Assembly (NCBI GenBank): GCA_916610825.1
Contig: OU744447.1
Location: 880,146 to 944,145 of the forward strand
Source of the DNA: Haliclystus octoradiatus
Taxonomy: Eukaryota; Cnidaria; Staurozoa; Stauromedusae; Haliclystidae
Length of the DNA stretch: 64,000 nt
Direction: 5' to 3'
Shown: positions 1 through 24,459 of the stretch, piece after piece
How the letters are laid out: every line of letters starts with the position of its first letter
Numbering within the stretch: position 1 is the stretch's first letter
Notes under the pieces: model-generated
Told to the model about the DNA's origin: nothing
The model's database searches: none
The model's input: only the letters and a program-made list of their open reading frames with translations
Made by a program: the position numbers and the translations under genes

Positions 1-589
1 AACGCCATATCGCATGGTCCTCATGATATGGGATAGGGAACGAACGCATATCACGATTTTACAAAACGTCTTTGATAAACTGGTTTCGTCAGCTACATTT
101 TATGGTATCCTGATTGCATCTATTGTTAAAATATGCGTTTCATCTTGGCAGGGGTTTGGAAATTTTTAATTTAAAATTCGCCCACAGAATTGGTCTATTA
201 AGACCTGTTGTTTAGAAGGCGAACAAAACTTTCTATCCCAAACTCGTGACTTTTTAAGGAGAATTGAATAAAACATAATTTATACTCAGTAATTTCTGCT
301 TTGTTCTTTGTCTTGTTGTTCTCCGGTGTTTACCAATTACTGATTTTGTCTTTGATTCAAGTGTCCCAAGATTAAACACCGTAGGTTCATTTTCCTATGT
401 TCAATTTATAAGAACTCCCGCCCTCATTTGTATTATAAGCGGAAAGATCTTTAAAGTTTTGTATATAGATGGTTCCTCGTATCGTGTTCTATTTATTTCT
501 ACCATGCTGTTTATTGTAAAGAACATTTGTTTACATTTTTGGTCAAACACAGCGTGAGGCAATCCACCTAAAACAATGCTATGGAACGT

Positions 590-880
590 AATTTCTGTTG
601 CTTTCCTTTGCTGTGAACTCTTCGGAAGAATTCAAACAATCGCTCGTAAGGTTTGCGGTGCATAAGCTCGCGCCATTCAAGAGGATGTTTCCCGCCAAGT
701 AACTTCAATACTCAGTCAATTATAAGATCAGCATACGGCACGATATCACCACGTGATACCAAATTCGACTCTTACAGATAGCTAACCATCTTTTGTTGAT
801 CCGTTTTTGTTGCAAATATCTTCGTAGACAATGCTACTTTTGTTGGATTATCAGAGGTTGAGTTTTATGTCTCGCCAGTA
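590..880 (-). pseudogene. Degenerate coding remnant of unknown identity in a ZSWIM intron
   Basis: The minus strand reads as protein-like sequence interrupted by stops, with segments such as 'LGGKHPLEWRELMHRKPYER' followed by 'LFEFFRRVHSKGKQQ', and upstream 'NPTKVALSTKIFATKTDQQK'. The composition resembles a real protein more than random AT-rich sequence, but I do not recognise the family. It lies in the intron before the first ZSWIM exon seen here and is probably a broken transposon or retrocopy. The rest of 1-1228 is AT-rich intron with no other feature I can support, apart from a C9-10 run near 1135. Confidence 0.3.
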
Positions 881-1228
881 ATCATGATAACACAGCTAGG
901 CTTCCTTAAAAAATTATCAAATCAAAATATTACAATTCCTTTTCAAATTATCAATGACGTCATAGTTGACGAATTATTAGACCTGGCATTGATTAATAAG
1001 AGGCTTGCCTCTTTTTCTGCAGTCAAACTTATCTAATGTTACATGATTGAATTGAATTTCAATTATTTTTACTTCATTTTTCAAACTGGTATAGCTAGGA
1101 GTAGAGTGAGGCTGAAGAGTGGGTACTGTTGCCGCCCCCCCCCCAAATGTCCAACTTCTCATTTGCATATTTCTATGTAAGGGGATTTGCATCGTGAATC
1201 TAACTTTTCTCAATTGTTTTTTCTTTAG

Positions 1229-4200
1229 GATTTCATTTGAGTGGAGTTATTCATGAAACACACGGCATTTGCCATCAGAAACGTATCAAGCAATATGCCG
1301 TTTCAATGTCTTTTGATCGCTGTAAAATAACATCTGTCAGTTGCAATTGTTCGAATGGAAATCTATTTTGGTGTCACCATGTAGTAGCACTTGCGCTATA
1401 TCGTCTCCATCATTCAGAAGATGTTCCTATTCATGTGCCAATATCAGAAACTATACTCAAATTAGATAAACGTCAGTTACAGAAAGTATTATTACAGCTA
1501 GTTGCAAAACATGAAAACTTTATTTTACCATCAGTTCAGAATGCGTTAGATGATATCTGCGATGCTGAATCTGAAATTAGTAAGATGAATGGTTTACCAG
1601 ATCCAACTGCTGGTGCTTGCACGGGTACTTACAATCGTTGGTATCTTAATTCAGAACATATTAAAAAGGAAATACATGCTGGATTATGCCAGGGAAACAC
1701 TGGGAAAAGTATCAGTACAATCTTTAATAAGGTAATATTAGATTTATAATTATGTAAAATATATGCAGCTAATCTAGCTAATGGGTAGTAAGAGAAACAG
1801 ACACCTTGAGGAAAAATCTGTAATCCTTTTTTCTTTGTACACTGTACAACCAGTCACTGTCAGACACACAAAGACAATGACGTAAAATACTGTCAGTATG
1901 ATAACATTGTATTTCATGGAATAATTTTGAAAAAATTCAATCCTTTTCCAAGGTTGAACAGTAATGATTCAGTTTTGGTCTTGGGATTTGAATTAAATTT
2001 TTGACATGTTCTTCTTATTTATTTATCTGTTCTAGATTTATGAATTATGTTCAGTGAATGATAACAACGCTCATGACCTGCTAACTTTGGTAACAGAAGT
2101 ATTTATGGAGCATTCGTTTAAACACAATGAATTATCTAATGAATCGTCAACATCACACGAAAAAGTCATGCGTCTACTTGACACACTCTGTTCGTTATGG
2201 GTTAGTGTTATGAAAATGTCAGATTCAACAGAAAGAAATATTATTCGTGAACAACTTATTGAATGGAGGAAACAACCTACTTGTCCGTTAATTGCAACAC
2301 CAAAAAGAGCTGCAGATGGATTATATCACACGCAAACTGTTTTTGATCTGCCGTTAGATGCAGTAGAATGGTGCTCTGCATTAGATGGTAAGTTACAGAA
2401 ATGACTTAAAGTGTATATCCCGCATATTTGGGAGATTTCTTCTTTCGATAGAGAAAAAGTTTCTATTAGTACATGTTCTTCTTGTATTTTTACTTTGCGC
2501 AAGCATTCCCCCCTCAAAAATGCAATCAAAGTTGCGATTTTGTGTCTCACTCTTTTTCCTCGAACAAGAACCTGCTTATTTTCCACAACAGGGTTTACAC
2601 CAAAAAAATCACCAAGCATTTTTTACTTAATTATCTCTAAATAAACAGGTCAATGTTTTAATCAATTGTTTTCTTACTTTATCAGGGCCTCTGGTCCAGT
2701 CTGCTGCGCAAGTGGAAGCATATCGTTGTTATGGTTACCGCAAAGAAGCATTACACCAGGCTGTTAAAGTTGCTCAACATATTTCATCATCATTTGATCA
2801 ATTGTCATGCAACGTAAACGAAGCAGCTCATGGTGGATGGCTAGGTCATACTCTCGACCCAATATCTTCAGTGTTCGATCTTTTATTCCAAGAAGGGCTC
2901 ACTAACAATAATGAATATTTACCAATGGCTGTCAAAGTAGCATTGTATGCTATGATGCAGGATAAATATATACCGCTAAAAAAATATTCACAAATGAGAA
3001 TATGCCATAGAGAAGAACAACTTATTGCACAACTAGATCAATTAGACTTTACAACAGAACCATTGAAAAGTGTCTTACTCGAATGTTCACAAACATTTCT
3101 TGAATATTTGAATGTTTCATCGAAACGATCAGACATTTTCCCTTTTCATGCGTTTACACGATTTATCTTCTCTAAATTACTTCCACACAACTCATCGTTG
3201 GCTTATCAAATTGCTGTGTCTTCACTGCCGTTATTTGGTAATACGACAACAAACACAAGACAGTCATTACTAGCAATGTGTTGTATATTGCCACACATTG
3301 AATCACAACAAAATGAACTTGCGGCATGTATGCTATCGTCATGCCGTGAAGCATTGCATTTTTTACCCATCTGTCAGACTGAAATTTTACAAAGTATTAA
3401 AGATCCGTCACGATTATTTCATTTGGCAAAATTGATTGACTATTATTCTGTTGATGACACATGTTCTACTGCCACAATGTCGTTTCAGCAAGTTGCGTTC
3501 CAATTTGGCATCGAAGTGGTTTCAAACCCATCATCTTTACATTTTGTTGGGAGAAATGATGCTGTGCGTTGGCTAGTAACATGTGCATCAAATATTGGAC
3601 AAAGTACTGTTGAATATCTTATTAACCATTGGGCAAAACATTTTACAGTCAAGGAGTTTGTCAAAGAAGTATCACCACTGCTTACATCTCAACCAATCAT
3701 TACGCAGTTACATATGAGTAAAAAAGAATTGAATGTGTTTATGGGGAAATTAAAACAAGTTGCTATCGAATGCTGCATCCAAGCACCAGATACGTGCGCT
3801 TTATATGCATTAACGTTATGTGAAGGAGACCCAGATGGCTTTGATTTGATATGTCAGATAGTTAAAGAATCATCATATAGATTAAAATCAACATATCTCT
3901 TTCACATAGCAAGGTATCTCGATAGCAAAGGACATCCTGGTAAAGCATTCAAAATTGCAACATTTGCTTTGAAGCAATTAGATATTGCAGCAGATGACAA
4001 TAACGATTCTCATCCTGCTGTTTGTGATATTCTTTGGACATGTGTGTTAGCTTGTTCGCGTAACCAGTCTGACCTTGCAACAATTACACCTATCTTGCTA
4101 GCAACAGTCCAAGACCCAGTTTTATTAAGTGAAATTGCAGCACGATGCGTTACAACTAGACGTACTCATCACACTTCAAACCCTAAATCTATTTGCGATT

Positions 4201-4448
4201 ATCGTAGTAAACCCATCTCAGACATTGTTGAACGAAGTATTCAGCTATACTCTACTGGGATACAGCAAAGACTGAACTCTATAACACCTAAGATGTATGG
4301 AAGTTTTATCTCTTATCTGGACAAAGCAAAAGCTGATTTTAAAAATGCCAATCAGGGTTTAGATAGATTCAAAAGTTTGAAGGACGATATAGTCAGAACC
4401 CAAAGAGGGAAACGAAAGTTGTTAAGATTAGTTATGGATTCAGTTTGA
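1229..4448 (+). CDS. ZSWIM4/5/6-type SWIM zinc-finger protein, C-terminal 872 residues (5' exons outside window)
   Basis: Three exons are visible: 1229-1731, 2036-2387 and 2686-4448, each with AG/GT borders and compatible phases (the first begins with the last two bases of a Gly codon). The first exon carries the SWIM zinc motif: Cys-x-Cys, six residues, then Cys-x-His within SCNCSNGNLFWCHH. It is followed by the family signatures 'PISET', 'DPTAGA' and a long helical region ('HIESQQNELA', 'RWLVTCAS', 'HPAVCDILW'). The protein ends 'RGKRKLLRLVMDSV', matching the C-terminus of vertebrate ZSWIM5/6. Vertebrate members are about 1,000-1,200 residues, so the N-terminal third lies upstream. The family is linked to SWIM-domain Cullin-RING ubiquitin ligase adaptors (well shown for ZSWIM8, less for ZSWIM4-6). 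The final exon is unusually long (1763 bp). A polyadenylation signal AATAAA lies near 4557. Which of the three vertebrate paralogues it matches best cannot be decided by eye. Confidence 0.9.
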
Positions 4449-5087
4449 GCATTGAGTACATTGTATAGATTCTCAAGAGAAATGATTTTAAATATTAGAT
4501 TCTATATTTATATATATAACAGATTATTTATTGTATAAAACAGTTAAATTTTTATTGAATAAAAAGTGGTTGATCCATTTTGCTTATGATTTAATATGAA
4601 AGATTTAAATTTTATCCTATGTTTTGTTTTCTGTTTTATCTTGACAAGCATATTTTATAAGCTTATAGGCAGGGAAGTGGGTATCCTAGAAGGTTTCTGC
4701 GGGATTGAGTCATGGATGTAAATACAATTTTTGACCACAACGTGCCAGAGTAAATTAGTGATAATTTTCTGATTTATAGGATATTCAAATGTAAGGATAT
4801 AATTTACAAAAATAAATGTGAGGACAAATCAAGACAATATAACGTTATATGGCAGACTGTTTGCATCTTATGAGGAGGCCGGGGTAGGGTTCGACTAAAG
4901 TGGCATTCCTGTCATCCTACATCCCAGAAGAAACTTATATTGTTCTGATTTATAGGCCAAACATCAACAAAATTTCAGAAGAAAAACCTAGACAACCTAG
5001 ACATGTTTTAGGATTCCATAAAAGCAAACTTTTTATCAAATTCTGGGCGCACATGCATGTTCATATTAGTATTCAATTGGAGGTCCC

Positions 5088-5165
5088 CCAATAAACAAAC
5101 ACTTGTGCTTACGGGGTGACTCTCAGTTGTTGATTGACTTTAAATTGAACATTATTATTATTATC
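5088..5165 (+). repeat. Truncated copy (3' part) of the tRNA-derived SINE family
   Basis: The segment from CCAATAAACAAACACTTGTG through GGGG and GATTGACT to an ATT-repeat tail matches the 3' half of the complete element at 36681-36900. The tRNA-like head is absent. Confidence 0.6.
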
Positions 5166-5190
5166 TATCTAACTACAATCAAGCGATTTT

Positions 5191-5348
5191 GGTTGCTTGA
5201 AATAAAATTACAAATATACTTGAAAGCAATCAGTGAATTACACGGTGTTATTTGAAACATGAGATTTTTGGTTGCTTGAAATAAAATTACAAATATACTT
5301 GAAAGCAATCAGTGAATTACACTGTGTTATTTGAAACATGAGATTTTT
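5191..5348. repeat. Two-copy tandem repeat, 79-bp unit
   Basis: The sequence starting GGTTGCTTGAAATAAAATTA is repeated directly at 5191 and 5270 with one or two differences (for example ACGGTG versus ACTGTG). It lies downstream of VCP and has no coding content. Confidence 0.9.
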
Positions 5349-5771
5349 CTGACATCAGGCTACATTGTATAATATCTGAATTTGCACTTGGACAAAATGG
5401 TCTAAGAAGAACTTTAACAGAAAATAGTTTATAAAGGGTTTTAAATCCAGGTTGAAGATAAGCAGGAATTTAGCTTTCACAATCTTAAAGTTTGTTTACA
5501 TTTTCAAATTTAACAATCACTTCCCTTAGAGCGTACCGCTCAAGAAGCCTAAAGGATGGAAGATTGATTACAACAAGTTTATTAACGTAACAGCTGTAAA
5601 TACGTTTTGACAATTGGTTTCCTAGATTAATTAACATATGTAAGTTAAATGCCTTCATGAATATTTTCAAATCATTCAACTTCTTAATTGTTTAATTGTC
5701 ATGAATGTATTATTTTTAAAGCATTGATAATGACAGAAGATTGTTCATAGGATTGATTAGGATGACAACAT

Positions 5772-19432
<13,661 letters not shown>

Positions 19433-20513
19433 TTCGTGTCAGAAATGAATAGATATCTTTTATGACTTCAAATTTTCACGAATCTCAACAAAAATCAGAT
19501 TTTTTTCTGTGAATTAAATACTTGTACGCATGCGTATTCATAGACACGTCATTCTGCCTCTCTTTGACATAAAACAGCCTCGTAATAATAAATGCTGATG
19601 CTTGCTGGAATGTTCCAATTTGATGAGAATTTACATTAATAAGGAGGTAATTTAAAATGACAGATAATTACATTTATGTATATAATTAGGAGATATTACC
19701 TTTATCCATCTTTATACGGCTTATAATTGATTGATAACCGCGGTAAGTATACTGCAACTGCCGTTCTCACAATTAGTTCTAATATTGCATATTCAAGAAC
19801 ATATGCTTGGGAAAAATAGTAGTAGACTTGTGAATTGTTTTATGCAAATACAAGTAGCCTAGGTAGAACCCAATTTCAATAATTGATAAAATTCAACAAA
19901 AAGCCTGGGTTCGTCTTCTTGTTCGCATCTCCCTTCTGAAGATCCCTGTACAAATCTTGAATTTTTTCTGAGAGACAGAGCATTGCAGATCCCAGAAACT
20001 GCGGCACTCCAGATTAACGGCATTGCCATCATTAGGTTCAATGTTGGTAGATTTGCTATTTGATCTGAAACGCTGAGAGATTTGCGGAATAGTTAAATTG
20101 AAAGGAATAGGCCTAAGCTATCGTAGGAACCAGATTTCCAACCCATGAGTTTCTGGACTCAATATATATGTAGACCTTTATTTTTTTATGTATATTTGTT
20201 TTTGTTTGTTTGTTTGTTACATTAATTCAGATCCCGGTAAACGTGATGCTTCTTTTCACGGCATTGACACAAAATAAAATACATTAAGAATACATATTTA
20301 GATGAATCTAAGGTTACACTAACAATCGTAATTAAGGACATTTACAAGAATTAATTGATAAGATGAGAAGAATTAAAAAATAACTGAACTATTGTTACAT
20401 GTGCTGATAAAGATAATACTGTTTTTCACATCACATTGTTTTCTGTAAATGTTCTTTCAATTTTTTCTTGAACAATTTCAATGTTGATATTTGGATAATA
20501 TTGACACTGGAAA
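19433..20513. other. VCP 5' flank and promoter region, otherwise unassigned
   Basis: The VCP start codon is at 19432-19430, so the 5' untranslated region and promoter lie just above. I see no strong TATA signal. One copy of the TGATGCTTCTTTTCA dispersed repeat is at 20205-20284. A 60-residue minus-strand frame at 19859-20041 resembles nothing I know. Confidence 0.5.
20205..20284. repeat. Dispersed repeat (TGATGCTTCTTTTCA family), copy 2
   Basis: This matches 6717-6790: a TTTGTTTGTT stretch, then CCCGGTAAACGTGATGCTTC. It lies upstream of the LTR element, between VCP and the 5' LTR. Confidence 0.7.
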
Positions 20514-20518
20514 GCTTG

Positions 20519-20730
20519 TGTAATCGAATAATTATATGTATGAACTGTAGATTGAAACACTCATGATAAATTGAGGCTAGCCTCATTTGTGTGTATAGAA
20601 TGTAAACGCCCACGTGCGTATCGTATGGTCAGAGTGTGTGTAGTCTTGATGAGAGCAAGACCTAGAGAAATATATGTTGTTTTATTAACTGAAATTAGTC
20701 GTCGTTGTTCAACTCGTCGTTGATCTTATA
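20519..20730 (+). repeat. 5' LTR (212 bp)
   Basis: TGTAATCG...GATCTTATA, preceded by the target duplication GCTTG. It ends in TATA rather than the more usual CA. It is identical to the 3' LTR except for one base. Confidence 0.95.
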
Positions 20731-20742
20731 AGCTAACGGGCC

Positions 20743-21543
20743 ATGGCGGTTAGTAAAGCAAAATTAAAAATCACTGATATAGTAGCACCGTACACTGGAG
20801 AAGGAGACCTTAGTGAATGGTGGTCGCGGTTTGAGATAGTTTCAAAACTGCAAGGATATGAGGAGAACGAAAAGGTTATGTTAGTACCTTTACTTTTACG
20901 CGGACCACCGTTTCTCATTTATGAGAAAATGTCCAGTGAAAATCAGAAAGACTTACAAATTGTAAAGAGAAAAATGCTGGAAGCATTTTCATTATCAAAG
21001 TTTGCAGCATATGATGAATTAAGAAGAAGAACTTACAAAAGCGGCGAAAATGTGGACGCATATTATGCCGATTTAAAACGTTTGTGTGAACTTTCTGGTA
21101 TGGGAGGTGCAGGAGTAGCTTTCGTCGTTGGTCTGCCTGAAAATATCGGTATGCAGCTGCGCCCTTTATTGACGATAGATGATGAGCAACTGGTAGCTCG
21201 CGCAAGAGTATTGATGGAAGCAGAAAATGCTCATGCACAAGATTTAGGTGTTATTGCCGCCGCTGTACCTACTCTCAACAAGAAAGAGACCAGGAATAAA
21301 TATCATATAAAATGTTTTTACTGCGGAAAACCTGGGCACATCGTCAAAGACTGTTATTTGTTGATGTCACGAGATAAACCACAAGGACGCAACAGTACTG
21401 ACAAAAGTGAGATAGCACGTGATGGAAAATGCTACAATTGTGGTCAGGATGGCCATTTAGCCATCGGATGTCTTAACTCACCGACGGAAAACTATCACGG
21501 GGTTGCGGCACATGTGGAACCGGCTGTAACCCCGAGAAAATGA
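20743..21543 (+). CDS. Gag polyprotein of the LTR retrotransposon
   Basis: 266 residues starting MAVSKAKLKITDIVAPYTGE. The N-terminal part resembles retrotransposon capsid domains ('EWWSRFEIVSKLQGY', 'RRRTYKSGENVDAYYADLKR'). It is followed by two CCHC zinc knuckles, CFYCGKPGHIVKDC and CYNCGQDGHLAIGC, the nucleocapsid RNA-binding signature. It begins 12 bp after the 5' LTR, and its stop codon overlaps the ATG of the protease frame (ATGA). The frame is intact. Confidence 0.93.
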   Translation: MAVSKAKLKITDIVAPYTGEGDLSEWWSRFEIVSKLQGYEENEKVMLVPLLLRGPPFLIYEKMSSENQKDLQIVKRKMLEAFSLSKFAAYDELRRRTYKSGENVDAYYADLKRLCELSGMGGAGVAFVVGLPENIGMQLRPLLTIDDEQLVARARVLMEAENAHAQDLGVIAAAVPTLNKKETRNKYHIKCFYCGKPGHIVKDCYLLMSRDKPQGRNSTDKSEIARDGKCYNCGQDGHLAIGCLNSPTENYHGVAAHVEPAVTPRK

Positions 21544-21815
21544 ATGGTTTGTTAACAGTTTATGTGACGGTAGCCGGTTCTCAATACCGGGGAATTTTGG
21601 ACACTGGAAGTACGATGACATTGGTGTCTGAAAATGTGAAGATAAATAGTATATCTGCTGTCCAACGAAACATTTCCATTTTAAATAATTCAACGGTTAG
21701 AACTATAGGTTATAGTCATTTGAATTTAAAAATTTCTAACACTGAACGGTTAATACAATGTTATGTTGTCAATTCATTAATATCAGGCATTGACAAAGAA
21801 ACTGTGCAATGTTAG
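21540..21815 (+). CDS. Retroviral-type aspartic protease of the LTR retrotransposon
   Basis: 91 residues. The active-site motif is ILDTGSTMTLVS near residue 19, typical of retropepsins, which act as homodimers. It is in the -1 frame relative to gag. The ATG overlaps the gag stop, so expression could be by frameshift or by stop-start reinitiation. The protein breaks off soon after 'VVNSLISGID', where related elements continue into the protease-RT linker, so its C-terminus lies at a deletion junction. Confidence 0.8.
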   Translation: MNGLLTVYVTVAGSQYRGILDTGSTMTLVSENVKINSISAVQRNISILNNSTVRTIGYSHLNLKISNTERLIQCYVVNSLISGIDKETVQC

Positions 21816-23977
21816 ACTTAAAAGACGCCTATTTGCAGCTGAAAGTAGATCCAAGTTTGTGGCCATATCAAACTGTTATATTCGAAGGGACGCGTTATTG
21901 CTTGACGCGGCTCGGTTTCGGATTGAATGTTGCACCACTCATTATGTCAACTTTGCTGCGCAAGGTTTTGGACATGGATCCGGATATCAAGCAAGGTTGT
22001 GACGCATACGTAGACGATATTCATGTGAACGAAGACGTTGTCCGAGTGGATTATGTTAAAGAGCATTTGGCTACTTACGCATTACAAGCAAAGGAACCGG
22101 AGAGGTTATCAAACGGAGAACCGGTACGAGTTTTGGGTTTAAATGTAGAGCGAGTGAACAACGCATTATATTGGTCTCGAGCTAATGCTTTGAATATTGA
22201 AGTTGAAAATGTAGATCATTTAACAAAGAGAGAGCTTTATTCGCTTTGTGGTCGACTTATCGGGATACACCCGGTGTGTGGTTGGTTACGAGTACACGTC
22301 AGCTACTTAAAGCGCTTATGTACGGAGACAAATTGGGATGAGCAGTTGAGTGACACTATCAAAAGTCACGTCAAAGATGTAGTTAAACGTGTTTTACTTG
22401 CCGATCCGGCACGTGGTCGATGGGACGTGGACGAAATTACGAATGCATCTGTTTGGTGTGATGCGAGTAATCTTGCGTATGGTGTGGTCATTCAAGTGGA
22501 CGGTGAGACTATTGAAGACGGGTCATGGCTACGGCAAGACAACAAGCACATAAATTTAGCAGAATTGGATGCAGCACTTCGTGGATTAAATTTAGCTGTG
22601 GAATGGGGTTTATCAAAGTTTAAACTACTAACAGATTCTGTATCAGTGTGTAATTGGCTAAATGATGCTCTATCTGGCAAGCAAAGACTAAATACTAAAG
22701 CCTCTGGTGAATTACTAATCAGAAGACGATTAGAGTTATTTAGATCGATTGTTGAAGAGTACAATTTGCAAATCACTGTGTTACTAGTACGATCAGACGA
22801 AAACATAGCTGATAAATTGACGAGAGTGCAGGTTACTTGGCTAAAAGGTGTTACGACTATTGATGGAGTATGTGGTGTTGTTAATACTAATTGTAATAGT
22901 AGTAGTAATGGCACGACTCTGCCAGAACTTCACAATTTGTCCCATCGTGGAACGCACCAATTAAAATGGCTGGCTAATCAGATAGGATTACATCCATCAC
23001 CAGAAGATGTTCAGAATGTTGTGACAAACTGTCAGGATTGCAAGTCAATTGACCCATCGCCAGTAAGATGGGAAAAAGGTAAACTCGGTGTTGAGAAAAA
23101 TTGGGAAAGATTATGCATAGATGTGACGAAGTATGAAAATGAAAAATACTTAAGTATAATTGACTGTGGTCCGAGCCGCTTTACAATCTGGCGTCGTATT
23201 GCTAACGAGGGAGAGAATCAAATTTACGCACAATTGAAGTCAATATTTTCAGAACATGGACCACCGAGCGAAATATTATTAGATAACTATAGTACATTTG
23301 CCTCAAAAAAGATTAAAATGTTATGTAAATTGTGGAATGTCAAATTGATTCCGAGAGCTGTGTATCGACCTCAAGGGACAGGGATAGTAGAACGCAACCA
23401 TAGAACAATCAAAACTATAGCCGCTAGAAGCAAGTGTTCTATATTAGATGCTTTTTATTGGTATAACAACGTACCGTCTGAACGGATGACGGATCCGCCG
23501 GCATGGCAAAAATTTGGTTACAAACCTCGGTTGCGTATTATTGAACCAGTTACATCAGATGAAGAGTTTATCAAATCTTACTTTCCCAATGACAAGGTGT
23601 GGGTAAAGCCAAAAGACAATGTCAGATGTACGGAAAAGTGGCTTCCAGGTATTGTTCTACAACAAGTTTCTGTGCAGAAAGTTAGGGTACTAATTAAGGG
23701 ACATCTTTCATTAAGGCATGTAAGCCATTTACGTAATCGTATAAGTGATTCACCAAGCAATGATAACTTGAATGACAATCCAAATGAAGCAAACAATGAT
23801 GACTTATTATTAACAGATGACAGTGAGTCATCATATGATAATGATACGGATAATGAAACCAATAGTGATAATGATAGCGACAGTGAAAATCGTATTGACG
23901 AAGCAGTTGAAGTTGGTCCTCGTATTCGTCGTGTTCCAGCGTGGCTAAACGATTATTACTTGGATGAAGATTTGTAA
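21809..23977 (+). CDS. Pol fragment: reverse transcriptase (N-terminally deleted), RNase H, integrase
   Basis: 722 residues beginning directly at RT motif A ('LDLKDAYLQ'); the finger region that should precede it is absent. Next come the 'GFGLNVAP' block and the catalytic YVDDI. RNase H follows with 'WCDASNLAYGVV', 'INLAELDAALRGL', 'LLTDSVSV' and 'DENIADKLTR'. Integrase has an HHCC zinc site (HRGTHQLKWL...CQDC) and the D-D-E residues in 'LCIDVTKY', 'LLDNYSTF' and 'GIVERNHR', then a GPY/F-like module and an acidic Asp/Asn/Ser-rich tail. The start overlaps the protease stop (ATGTTAG). Because about 150-200 residues of linker and RT are missing, this copy should not make active reverse transcriptase. 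Confidence 0.88.
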   Translation: MLDLKDAYLQLKVDPSLWPYQTVIFEGTRYCLTRLGFGLNVAPLIMSTLLRKVLDMDPDIKQGCDAYVDDIHVNEDVVRVDYVKEHLATYALQAKEPERLSNGEPVRVLGLNVERVNNALYWSRANALNIEVENVDHLTKRELYSLCGRLIGIHPVCGWLRVHVSYLKRLCTETNWDEQLSDTIKSHVKDVVKRVLLADPARGRWDVDEITNASVWCDASNLAYGVVIQVDGETIEDGSWLRQDNKHINLAELDAALRGLNLAVEWGLSKFKLLTDSVSVCNWLNDALSGKQRLNTKASGELLIRRRLELFRSIVEEYNLQITVLLVRSDENIADKLTRVQVTWLKGVTTIDGVCGVVNTNCNSSSNGTTLPELHNLSHRGTHQLKWLANQIGLHPSPEDVQNVVTNCQDCKSIDPSPVRWEKGKLGVEKNWERLCIDVTKYENEKYLSIIDCGPSRFTIWRRIANEGENQIYAQLKSIFSEHGPPSEILLDNYSTFASKKIKMLCKLWNVKLIPRAVYRPQGTGIVERNHRTIKTIAARSKCSILDAFYWYNNVPSERMTDPPAWQKFGYKPRLRIIEPVTSDEEFIKSYFPNDKVWVKPKDNVRCTEKWLPGIVLQQVSVQKVRVLIKGHLSLRHVSHLRNRISDSPSNDNLNDNPNEANNDDLLLTDDSESSYDNDTDNETNSDNDSDSENRIDEAVEVGPRIRRVPAWLNDYYLDEDL

Positions 23978-23989
23978 ATCTGGGGGAAG

Positions 23990-24201
23990 TGTAATCGAAT
24001 AATTATATGTATGAACTGTAGATTGAAACACTCATGATAAATTGAGGCTAGCCTCATTTGTGTGTATAGAATGTAAACGCCCACGTGCGTATCGTATGGT
24101 CAGAGTGTGTGTAGTCTTGATGAGAGCAAGACCTAGAGAAATATATGTTGTTTTATTAACTGAAATTAGTCGTCGCTGTTCAACTCGTCGTTGATCTTAT
24201 A
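23990..24201 (+). repeat. 3' LTR (212 bp)
   Basis: This matches the 5' LTR at all but one position. A purine tract lies immediately upstream, and the GCTTG target duplication immediately follows. Confidence 0.95.
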
Positions 24202-24459
24202 GCTTGTTCCACTGACTAACATCATGTGGCCAGTAAATGACTTACGATGGTTTTTGCCAACATAAGAATTCCCTCTTGTAGCAGATCAGGACGCACAATT
24301 TGGAGGATTCATAAATAGGTGCAAAATAAACCCAGGGAGGAGTTCCTTTCTCACTTTCCACATTAAATTTGACAATTAAATTTGATGTGGGCAGTTACAT
24401 AATACATTGAGGATATTTAACTTTGTTAACATTTACATTAATTGGGGTATCGTAAGAGC

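Larger units (their letters stand above)
4449..5771. other. Convergent intergenic region between the ZSWIM-type gene and VCP
   Basis: This holds the 3' ends of two convergent genes: ZSWIM-type (AATAAA near 4557) and VCP (a TTTATT near 5578 reads AATAAA on the minus strand, about 190 bp beyond the VCP stop). It also contains a SINE tail (5088-5165) and a 79-bp tandem duplication (5191-5348). No convincing gene was seen; the short open frames look accidental. Confidence 0.6.
20514..24206 (+). mobile_element. LTR retrotransposon (probably Ty3/Gypsy-like) with 5-bp target duplication GCTTG
   Basis: Two 212-bp LTRs (20519-20730 and 23990-24201) begin TGTAATCG, end GATCTTATA, and differ at only one position I can find (T versus C in GTCGTTGTT/GTCGCTGTT). 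GCTTG flanks both sides (20514-20518 and 24202-24206). Between them are gag, protease and a reverse transcriptase-RNase H-integrase frame. A purine-rich tract (GGGGGAAG) precedes the 3' LTR. Only 12 bases separate the 5' LTR from the gag ATG, and no clear tRNA primer-binding site is visible. The near-identity of the LTRs indicates recent insertion. The order RT-RNase H-integrase and the 5-bp duplication fit Ty3/Gypsy, but BEL/Pao is not excluded. Confidence 0.93.

Noticed and set aside
22492-22914. 140-codon minus-strand frame inside the LTR element
   Set aside because: It is a shadow of the intact pol frame on the plus strand.
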